DNA of 43,254 nucleotides from Pseudomonadota bacterium. Its GTDB lineage: Bacteria > Pseudomonadota > Gammaproteobacteria > Xanthomonadales > Xanthomonadaceae. Shown in pieces: positions 36,464 to 43,254 of the stretch. Positions within the stretch are counted from its first letter, which is position 1, and each line of letters starts with the position of its first letter. A program made the translations under genes and the position numbers. The DNA lies in NCBI GenBank assembly GCA_023395465.1, contig JAEWZE010000103.1, forward strand, positions 1-43,254, read 5' to 3'. Below the pieces are notes generated by a model. The model saw only the letters and a program-made list of their open reading frames with translations. It was not told where the DNA came from and made no database searches.

Positions 36464-36470
36464 GATAATG
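36464..36470. promoter_or_regulatory. Symmetric -10 element between the PLP-enzyme and glyoxalase genes
   Basis: GGCGATAATGCC reads GATAAT on the plus strand (36464-36469) and CATTAT on the minus strand (36465-36470). Each would give a leader of about 30 nt to its gene: AGGA before the glyoxalase ATG at 36508, and GGAG/GAGG-type sequence within the minus-strand leader. One shared site could fire in both directions. Confidence 0.5.
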
Positions 36471-36507
36471 CCAGCCGCACGCGCTGCCGTCCGCACAGGA
36501 ACCCGCC

Positions 36508-36945
36508 ATGAAATACCTCCACGCCATGATCCGCGTCCACGACCTCGACGCGACCAGCCGCTTCCTCACCGAGGGTCTGGGCCTGCGCCAGACCCGGCGC
36601 ATGGACAACGAATCCGGCCGCTTCACCCTGGTCTACTTCGGCGCTCCGGAAAATCCAGAGGCCGAAGTCGAACTGACTTACAACTGGCCGCCCGCGGACG
36701 GCTCGGCGCCGGAGGATTACGGCAGCGCCCGCAACTTCGGCCACCTCGCCTTCGAGGTCGACGACATCTACGCGCTCTGCGCGCACCTGCAGTCGCTTGG
36801 CGTCACCATCAATCGCCCGCCCCGCGACGGCCGCATGGCCTTCGTGCGCACGCCCGACCTGATCTCGATCGAGCTGCTGCAGAAGGGCGAGGCACTGGCG
36901 CCGGCCGAACCCTGGGCGTCCATGCCCAACACCGGCAGCTGGTGA
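36508..36945 (+). CDS. gloA: Glyoxalase I / lactoylglutathione lyase (VOC family)
   Basis: 145 residues. The metal ligands of GloA are in place: H5 (KYLHAMIRVHDLD), E55 (AEVELTYNW), H79 (FGHLAFEVDDIY) and E122 (ISIELLQKG). GLGLRQTRRMDNESGRFTLVYFG is typical. It isomerises the methylglyoxal-glutathione hemithioacetal to S-lactoylglutathione. AGGAA lies 7-11 nt before the ATG. argD follows 140 nt downstream on the same strand. Confidence 0.93.
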   Translation: MKYLHAMIRVHDLDATSRFLTEGLGLRQTRRMDNESGRFTLVYFGAPENPEAEVELTYNWPPADGSAPEDYGSARNFGHLAFEVDDIYALCAHLQSLGVTINRPPRDGRMAFVRTPDLISIELLQKGEALAPAEPWASMPNTGSW

Positions 36946-37085
36946 AGCGGCGGGCCTGCGGCGCGGCAGTGCCGCTGCGCCGGTCCCGGGCCGAATGCAT
37001 CGCCACCGGACGGGCGCCGCGGGACGCCGGCGCAGTGGCCGCCGACGCGGCACAATGTCCGACCCTCCCACGTCCCGCCACGCGC

Positions 37086-38327
37086 ATGAGCCAGTCCGAT
37101 CCCACTGCCGACCTGGTCGCCCTCGGCCAGCAGCGCTACCTGCCCGTGTACCGCCAGCGGCCGGTGATCCTCGATCATGGCCAGGGTGCGCGCCTGTGGG
37201 ACCTGGACGGACGCGACTACATCGATTTTTCCGCGGGCATCGCGGTCTGCAGCCTCGGCCACGGCGACCCCGACCTTGTCGCCGCGCTCACCGCGCAGGC
37301 CGGCCGCCTCTGGCACACCAGCAACGTCTTCTACAGCGAACCGCCACTGCGGCTGGCCGAGGAACTGGTCGCCGCCTCGCGCTTCGCCGAGCGCGTGTTC
37401 CTGTGCAACTCCGGCGCCGAGGCCAACGAGGCCGCGATCAAGCTGGTGCGCAAGTGGGCCACCGCGCAGGGACGCGAACCGGCCAGGCGGGTGATCGTGA
37501 CCTTCCGCGGCAGTTTCCACGGCCGCACCCTGGGCACCGTCACCGCGACCGCGCAGCCCAAGTACCAGGCCGGCTACGAGCCGCTGCCCGGCGGCTTCCG
37601 CTACGTGGACTTCAACGACGCGACCGCGCTCGAGGTCGCCATGTCCAGCGGCGACGTGGCGGCGGTGATGGTCGAACCGGTGCAGGGCGAAGGCGGGGTC
37701 ACGCCGGCGGCGCCGGGCTTCCTGCGCGCGGCGCGCGAGCTGTGCGACCACCACGGCGCGCTGCTGGTGCTCGACGAGATCCAGAGCGGCATGGGCCGTA
37801 CCGGCACGCTGTTCGCGCACTGGCACGACCGGGTCGAACCGGACATCGTCACCCTGGCCAAGGCGCTGGGCGGCGGCTTCCCGATCGGCGCCATGCTGGC
37901 CGGGCCGAAGGTGGCCGGGGCGATGCAGTTCGGCGACCACGGCACCACGTTCGGCGGCAATCCGCTGGCCGCGGTCGTGGCGCGCGTCGCGCTGCGCAAG
38001 CTGGCCTCGCCGGAGATCCAGGCCAACGTCAGCCGCCAATCCTCGGCCTTGCGCGAGGGCCTGGCGGCGCTGGACCGCGAACTCGGCCTGTTCTCGCAGG
38101 TGCGCGGCCGCGGACTGATGCTGGGCGCGGTGCTCGCGCCGGCCCACGCCGGCCGCGCCGGCGAACTGCTCGACCTGGCTGCCGCGCAGGGCCTGCTGCT
38201 GCTGCAGGCCGGCCCGGACGTGCTGCGCTTCGTGCCGCCGCTCAACATCACCGACGCCGAGGTGGCCGAGGGCCTGCAGCGGCTGGAGCGCGCCCTGCGG
38301 CAGGCGATCCCGCCGGCGCGCCCGTAA
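37086..38327 (+). CDS. argD: Acetylornithine / succinyldiaminopimelate aminotransferase
   Basis: 413 residues, class III aminotransferase. It opens LVALGQQRYLPVYRQRPVILDHGQGARLWDLDGRDYIDFSAGIAV. FLCNSGAEANEAAIKLVRKW binds PLP phosphate, and FRGSFHGRTLGTVTATAQPKY, LVLDEIQSGMGRTGTLFAHW and ALGGGFPIGAM (PLP Lys in LAKALGGG) are all present. It acts in arginine synthesis and in many bacteria also in lysine synthesis. CACAAT about 40 nt upstream may be a -10. Its stop is 2 nt from the stop of the convergent channel gene. Confidence 0.94.
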   Translation: MSQSDPTADLVALGQQRYLPVYRQRPVILDHGQGARLWDLDGRDYIDFSAGIAVCSLGHGDPDLVAALTAQAGRLWHTSNVFYSEPPLRLAEELVAASRFAERVFLCNSGAEANEAAIKLVRKWATAQGREPARRVIVTFRGSFHGRTLGTVTATAQPKYQAGYEPLPGGFRYVDFNDATALEVAMSSGDVAAVMVEPVQGEGGVTPAAPGFLRAARELCDHHGALLVLDEIQSGMGRTGTLFAHWHDRVEPDIVTLAKALGGGFPIGAMLAGPKVAGAMQFGDHGTTFGGNPLAAVVARVALRKLASPEIQANVSRQSSALREGLAALDRELGLFSQVRGRGLMLGAVLAPAHAGRAGELLDLAAAQGLLLLQAGPDVLRFVPPLNITDAEVAEGLQRLERALRQAIPPARP

Positions 38328-38329
38328 CG

Positions 38330-39206
38330 TCACTCCTCGTGCGGCAGCGCCCGCCCGCATTTGCGGCAGTGCCAGGCGTCCGCCTCGTGTTCCGGCAGTC
38401 CGCATTCGGTGCAGCGCACCTGGCGGCGCCTGGGCTGCAGCGAGCGCGCCAGCTCCGCGGTGTAGATGCCGGTGGGCACGGCGATGATGCTGTAGCCGAT
38501 CACGATCAGCACCGAGGTGACGAAGCGGCCGAACGGCGTGCCGGGCGCGATGTCGCCGTAGCCCACGGTGCCGACGGTGACGATCGCCCAGTACATGCCG
38601 GCCGGGATGCTGGTGAAGCCGCGATCCGGCCCCTCCACCACGTACATCAGCGCGCCGAAGATGACCACGATGGTAACCAGGGTGGCGATGAAGACGAAGA
38701 TCTTGCGCCTGCTGCGCAGCAGTGCCTGGATCAGCACCCCGGCCTCGCTGGAGTACTCGACCAGCTTCAGGACCCGGAACACGCGCAGCAGGCGCAGCGC
38801 CCGGATCACCGCGAACGAGGCCGATGCGGGAAACAGCAGCGAGAGGAAGGTGGGCAGGATCGCCAGCAGGTCGATGATGCCGAAGAAGCTCTTGGCGTAG
38901 CGCAGCGGCCGCTTCACGACCCACAGCCGGACGGCGTACTCGAAGGTGAAGGCGAGGGTGAAGGCCCACTCCGCGGCATACAGCCAGCCGTGCCAGCGCG
39001 CCTTGATCGAAGGCACGCTGTCGAGCAGGACGACCACGACGCTGGCGAGGATGACCGCGATCAGCACCAGGTCGAAATTGCGCTCGTCGGGCGCATCGTG
39101 GTGGAAGATGCGCCTGAACCAGCGGTAGCGCGCGCCCTCGGTCGAGGCCGGCAGGTACTCCTTCTCGAACGGACTGCCGCCGTCGCGGGACTGCGGCGCC
39201 CGGGGT

Positions 39207-39223
<17 letters not shown>
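38330..39223 (-). CDS. Voltage-gated-type potassium channel with C-terminal zinc ribbon
   Basis: 297 residues, six transmembrane segments. S4 carries regularly spaced charges in IRALRLLRVFRVLKLV (R141, R144, R147, R150, K153), and the selectivity filter TVGYGD is at residues 219-224 before S6. The KvAP/Kch-like plan suggests a voltage-responsive K+ channel in the inner membrane. The cytoplasmic tail ends in CTECG...CRKCG (C271, C274, C286, C289), a zinc-ribbon motif. The ATG at 39223 overlaps the hemL 3' end by 17 nt, so it may be expressed with hemL by coupling. A physiological role is unknown. Confidence 0.9.
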
Positions 39224-40511
<1,288 letters not shown>

Positions 40512-40547
40512 GGTCGGAAATCCTGGATCGGAATGCGGATGGAGGCG

Positions 40548-41240
40548 TCAGTGGCGCGGCAGGCTGCCGTCGCGGGGCAGGGCGTCGCTGCGGTCGAACG
40601 CGCGCAGGTATGCCTGCGCCGCGGCAGCGGGATCATCGGCGCCGAACACGCCGCTGACCACCGCGATGAGGTCGGCGCCGGCAGCGACCAGCGCCGCCGC
40701 ATTGTCGGGGGTGATGCCGCCGATCGCCACGCGCGTCACGCCCAGGGCTGCGGCCTGCTGCAGCAACGCAGGCTGTGCCCGTCGCGTCGCGGTCTTCGTG
40801 GTGCTGGGATGGAAGGCGCCGAAGGCGACATAGGAGGCGCCCGCGGCCACGGCCTGCCGGGCAAGCGCCAGCGAGTCGTAGCAGGAGGCGCCGAGGATGG
40901 CGTCCGGACCCAGCGCCGCGCGCGCCGTACGCAGGTCGCCGTCGTCCTCGCCCAGATGGGCGCCGTCCGCGCCGCACTCCGCCGCCAGGCGCCAGTCGTC
41001 GTTGACGATCAGCGCGACCCCATGGGCGCGGCAGGCGGGGATCAGCGCCTCCAGCTGCGTCCGCCGCAGCGCCGGCGTGGCCGCCTTGTTGCGGTACTGC
41101 AGCCAGCACGTCCACGGCAGCGCGGCCTGCACCTTCGCCAGCAGCAGGGCGGTGTTGGGCAGGTCCGGCGTGATCGCATAGAGCCCGCGCGGGGCCCGTG
41201 CGCCGGTTTCGCCCCGGCGCGGGGGATGGGACAATGGCAT
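40548..41240 (-). CDS. thiE: Thiamine-phosphate synthase
   Basis: 230 residues, slightly longer than usual because of an N-terminal ~17 residues (PLSHPPRRGETGARAPR) before LYAITPDLPNTALLLAKVQAAL. The TIM-barrel signatures are LQYRNKAA (the usual form is QLReK), VNDDWRLAAECGADGAHLGEDDGDL, LGASCYDSLALARQAVAAGASYVAFGAFHPSTTK and VAIGGITPDNAAALVAAGADLIAVVSGVF. It couples the pyrimidine and thiazole halves of thiamine. GGAGGA sits 4-9 nt before the ATG. It is divergent from rubredoxin over 32 bp and precedes hemL. Confidence 0.95.
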   Translation of the reverse strand: MPLSHPPRRGETGARAPRGLYAITPDLPNTALLLAKVQAALPWTCWLQYRNKAATPALRRTQLEALIPACRAHGVALIVNDDWRLAAECGADGAHLGEDDGDLRTARAALGPDAILGASCYDSLALARQAVAAGASYVAFGAFHPSTTKTATRRAQPALLQQAAALGVTRVAIGGITPDNAAALVAAGADLIAVVSGVFGADDPAAAAQAYLRAFDRSDALPRDGSLPRH

Positions 41241-41272
41241 GAATCCTCCGACGCTTGCGCGCCCATTATCCG

Positions 41273-41452
41273 ATGAACGACACGCCCTACCGCAGCTGGA
41301 TGTGCGTGGTCTGCGGTTTCGTCTACGACGAAGCGGCCGGCCTGCCCGACGACGGCCTCGCGCCCGGCACGCGCTGGGAGGACGTCCCGGACACCTGGAC
41401 GTGCCCGGATTGCGGCGTGACCAAGGACGACTTCGAGATGATCGCGCTGTAA
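41273..41452 (+). CDS. Rubredoxin
   Basis: 59 residues from the ATG at 41273. Four cysteines in two CxxCG units, MCVVCGFVYDEAAG and TCPDCGVTKDDFEMI, bind one iron. The spacing and the GTRWEDVPDTW segment are standard for rubredoxin. It is a one-electron carrier in the cytoplasm; the redox partner is unknown. An upstream TTG at 41255 would add six residues, but the ATG fits the family. A CATTAT hexamer ends 3 nt before the ATG. Confidence 0.95.
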   Translation: MNDTPYRSWMCVVCGFVYDEAAGLPDDGLAPGTRWEDVPDTWTCPDCGVTKDDFEMIAL

Positions 41453-41467
41453 TCGGCGCGCCGACGC

Positions 41468-42313
41468 TCAGTGCAGCCGCGCCGGCTGCAGTCCCGCTTC
41501 GATCAGCCGCAGCCGGATCCGGCCCGCGTCGGGCGCGCCCGGCTGGCGCTGCAGGTAGCGCTGCAGGTCCTCGCGCGCGCCCGCGCGGTGGCCGATTTCC
41601 AGGTAGCCCACGCCACGGTCGCGCAGCGCTTCGGAATCGTCCGGCAGCAGCCGCAGCACGCGGTCGGCGCTGCGCACCGCGCGCTCCCAGTCGCCGTGCT
41701 TCTGGTAGACGCCGTGCAGGTTGCGCAGCATGCGCACCAGGATCGCGCGGTTCGAGGCCGGGTTGAGGATCTGCGACAGCGCGTCGTCATCGGGGACGCC
41801 GCCGCCCAGGTGGGCGCTGGCCCGCTCGCGCAGTTCGTCCACGTCGAGCGGCCGTCCGCGGTTGAACGGATCCATCACCAGCACGCCGTTGTCGACCGGC
41901 AGGCGCACCAGGAAGTGCCCGGGGAACGAGACGCCGTCCAGCGGCAGGCCGACCTCCCGCGTGACCGTCATCTGCACCAGCGCCAGCGAGATCGGATTGC
42001 CCAGGCGCCGCTCGAACACCTCGTTGATGTAGCTGTTGCGCGGGTCGTAGTACTCGTCGTGGTTGCCGGCATAGCCGACTTCCTCGAACAGGTACCGGTT
42101 GATCGTGCGCATCTTCAACGCAAGCCGGGACTCGCGCTCCACCGCGCGGCGCAGGTGCGACGCATGGCCCTGCACCCGCAGCGCGTAACGGCCGGGATCG
42201 AGATCGGGATACTCGTCGCGCGCGATCAGCAGCGCCACGTCGAGCAGCGGCAGCGCCGCGTCGTCGAGGGCGGCGAGCGCCTGCCATTCAGGCAGCTGTC
42301 GGATCCTGCTCAT
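41468..42313 (-). CDS. SirB1 / transglutaminase-like family protein with TPR-like tail
   Basis: 281 residues. The N-terminal part has LIARDEYPDLDPGRYALRVQ and RTINRYLFEEVGYAGNHDEYYDPRNSYINEVFERRLGNPISLALVQMTVTREVGLPLDGVSFPGHFLVRL, the SirB1 signature with a transglutaminase-like fold. The usual catalytic Cys position appears to be filled by Ser/Ala in NPISLALVQ, as in most of this family. The C-terminal 90 residues form TPR-like helix pairs (RAILVRMLRNLHGVYQKHGDWERAVRSADRVLRLLPDDSEALRDRG). No reaction is assigned. It is convergent with rubredoxin (15-nt gap holding the palindrome TCGGCGCGCCGA) and 53 nt downstream of the DUF192 gene. Confidence 0.85.
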   Translation of the reverse strand: MSRIRQLPEWQALAALDDAALPLLDVALLIARDEYPDLDPGRYALRVQGHASHLRRAVERESRLALKMRTINRYLFEEVGYAGNHDEYYDPRNSYINEVFERRLGNPISLALVQMTVTREVGLPLDGVSFPGHFLVRLPVDNGVLVMDPFNRGRPLDVDELRERASAHLGGGVPDDDALSQILNPASNRAILVRMLRNLHGVYQKHGDWERAVRSADRVLRLLPDDSEALRDRGVGYLEIGHRAGAREDLQRYLQRQPGAPDAGRIRLRLIEAGLQPARLH

Positions 42314-42366
42314 GCCCGGAAGACTGCTCTGCCGCGGCGGCGCGCGCAAGGCTGGTCCATCGCGGT

Positions 42367-42816
42367 TCAGCGCATGTCGCGCAGGGCCGGCGACAGCTCG
42401 AGCCGCGCGCCGTCGGACAGCCCGATCCGCGCCGCCTCGCCGGCATTGAGTTCCAGTACGTAGCGCGCCGGCGCCGTGCTCGGATAGGCGGGGCAGGCAT
42501 TGCCGCCCGTGCACGGCGGCACGTCGCGCTGCTGCGAGACAAGCTGCAGCGACTCGTCGAAGTAGAGGATGTCGAGCGGGATCCGGGTGTTTTTCATCCA
42601 GTACGCCAGCTGACTGGTGCGCTCGTGGATGAAGAACATGCCGTGGCCCTCGGCCAGCGTGTCGCGGAACATCAGTCCGCGCGCGCGCTCGGCATCGTCG
42701 TCGGCCACTTCCACCGTATAGCGGTGCCCGGCCAGTTCCACCCAGTGCGCATCGGCGCTGGCGCAGCCCGACAGCGAGAGCGCGAGCAGGGCCGCAAGGG
42801 TTCGAAAGGACGGCAT
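42367..42816 (-). CDS. DUF192-domain lipoprotein
   Basis: 149 residues. The N-terminal signal has lipobox LSLSGC (Cys18). The DUF192 domain has VEVADDDAERARGLMFRDTLAEGHGMFFIHERTSQLAYWMKNTRIPLDILYFDESLQLV and ends ARYVLELNAGEAARIGLSDGARLELS. The family is widespread with no known activity. It is probably membrane-anchored in the periplasm. Likely co-transcribed with the SirB1-like gene downstream. Upstream lies the putative rRNA promoter region on the opposite strand. Confidence 0.88.
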   Translation of the reverse strand: MPSFRTLAALLALSLSGCASADAHWVELAGHRYTVEVADDDAERARGLMFRDTLAEGHGMFFIHERTSQLAYWMKNTRIPLDILYFDESLQLVSQQRDVPPCTGGNACPAYPSTAPARYVLELNAGEAARIGLSDGARLELSPALRDMR

Positions 42817-43007
42817 GGAGCGGGCTCCGTGGGCGGGTCAGCGGGCAACATCCGGCAGCCGCGCCGGAGAGTCAAGGCGGCGTTTGGCGACAGGGCTATG
42901 CAAGCCACCGGCAATGGCGCAGAATGCGCGCCCCGCGCAGCACCGGGACCCGCAGGCGCAAGCACACGGGTCCACCGATCGGTCCGGCAGCCCCTCGAAA
43001 AAGGGTG

Positions 43008-43035
43008 TTGACGGAAACGAGGAACGGGCTAGAAT
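43008..43035 (+). promoter_or_regulatory. Putative rRNA operon promoter P1
   Basis: TTGACG (43008-43013), 16-bp spacer, TAGAAT (43030-43035), then GTGCGGCTC. It is the first of two near-identical promoters 98 bp apart. The upstream stretch 42817-43007 contains no gene that I can support. Confidence 0.75.
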
Positions 43036-43104
43036 GTGCGGCTCGCTTCAACGAAACGTCTTCGGGCGCGGGGTTGGAGGGAGGTCGAAGCCCCTCACGG
43101 GGTG

Positions 43105-43133
43105 TTGACGAAGCAAGCGGGCCGTGGCAGAAT
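43105..43133 (+). promoter_or_regulatory. Putative rRNA operon promoter P2
   Basis: TTGACG (43105-43110), 17-bp spacer, CAGAAT (43128-43133), then GTGCGGCTC exactly as after P1. GAAGCG-AAA-CGCTTC (43146-43160) is a perfect hairpin in the early transcript. Confidence 0.75.
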
Positions 43134-43254
43134 GTGCGGCTCCCTGAAGCGAAACGCTTCGGGACGGAAACCAGGCGCTGAGGCCGGTGTCCGAAGATCT
43201 TTGACAGTGTGCGCAGGTGACTTGTGCGGGCGTCTGGCGGGTGGATGGTTGTCC
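43134..43254 (+). other. Putative 5' leader of a 16S-23S-5S rRNA operon (gene itself outside window)
   Basis: No reading frame of note. GATCTTTGACA (43196-43206) resembles the boxA antitermination element (TGCTCTTTAACA type) that precedes 16S genes, and the following GTGTGCGCAGGTGACTTGTG resembles pre-16S leaders of xanthomonads. The mature 16S is not reached. Confidence 0.65.

Noticed and set aside
41453..41464. 12-bp palindrome TCGGCGCGCCGA between convergent genes as a terminator
   Set aside because: It has no loop or T-tract and such palindromes are expected in GC-rich DNA.

Overview
The window is about 70% G+C, densely coded and chromosomal. Gene content and order point to a gammaproteobacterium of the Xanthomonadaceae (Lysobacter / Luteimonas / Pseudoxanthomonas type). 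Pointers are a PPi-type phosphofructokinase, an ilvC-ilvG-ilvM-ilvE-ilvA-leuA-leuB cluster beside leuCD and a LysR gene, a DedA-PAP2-LssY fusion, many start codons placed directly after a -10 hexamer, and dispersed GC-rich hairpin repeats. The genus is an inference. I see no phage, insertion sequence, CRISPR array or tRNA.

Layout. 1-4.4 kb: lipopolysaccharide genes, namely the 3' end of a glycosyltransferase, an O-antigen ligase/polymerase-like protein, a lipid A acyltransferase (lpxL type) and Kdo transferase (waaA). 4.6-11.9 kb: envelope export, with a TolC-family protein, a PCMT-like methyltransferase, a TetR regulator and a divergent RND adaptor/permease pair. 12-26.6 kb: branched-chain amino acid synthesis. 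A LysR gene diverges from leuCD; a long leftward cluster runs ilvL-ilvC-ilvG-ilvM-ilvE-ilvA-leuA-leuB-gdhA; ilvD diverges from its head. 26.8-31.6 kb: pfp, adk, a DUF411 lipoprotein, mpl and a LON-domain protein. 31.6-36.9 kb: a membrane fusion protein, a small kinase-like protein, a short-chain dehydrogenase, a Cys/Met-metabolism PLP enzyme and a glyoxalase. 37-42.8 kb: argD, a potassium channel, hemL, thiE, rubredoxin, a SirB1-type protein and a DUF192 lipoprotein. 42.8-43.25 kb: tandem promoters and leader that look like the start of a ribosomal RNA operon whose 16S gene lies beyond the window.

The most informative regulatory signal lies at 24.46-24.68 kb. An unannotated 36-codon leader peptide carries seven consecutive Ile/Leu/Val codons followed by Thr. 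It is followed by mutually exclusive protector, antiterminator and terminator hairpins, just upstream of ilvC. Its ATG sits 6 nt after a candidate -10 box, so the leader peptide may be translated from a leaderless mRNA. The divergent ilvC and ilvD sides each have a TTGACA hexamer, and both hexamers lie in one perfect palindrome. If transcription runs through, one attenuator would govern nearly the whole Ile/Val/Leu route plus glutamate dehydrogenase, which makes the amino donor for IlvE.

Other points: an in-frame hairpin repeat expands the RND permease; a 16-bp inverted repeat contains the start codon of the SDR gene; two of the three PAP2 signature motifs are degenerate in the DedA-PAP2-LssY protein; and one symmetric -10 element may serve both the PLP-enzyme gene and the glyoxalase gene.
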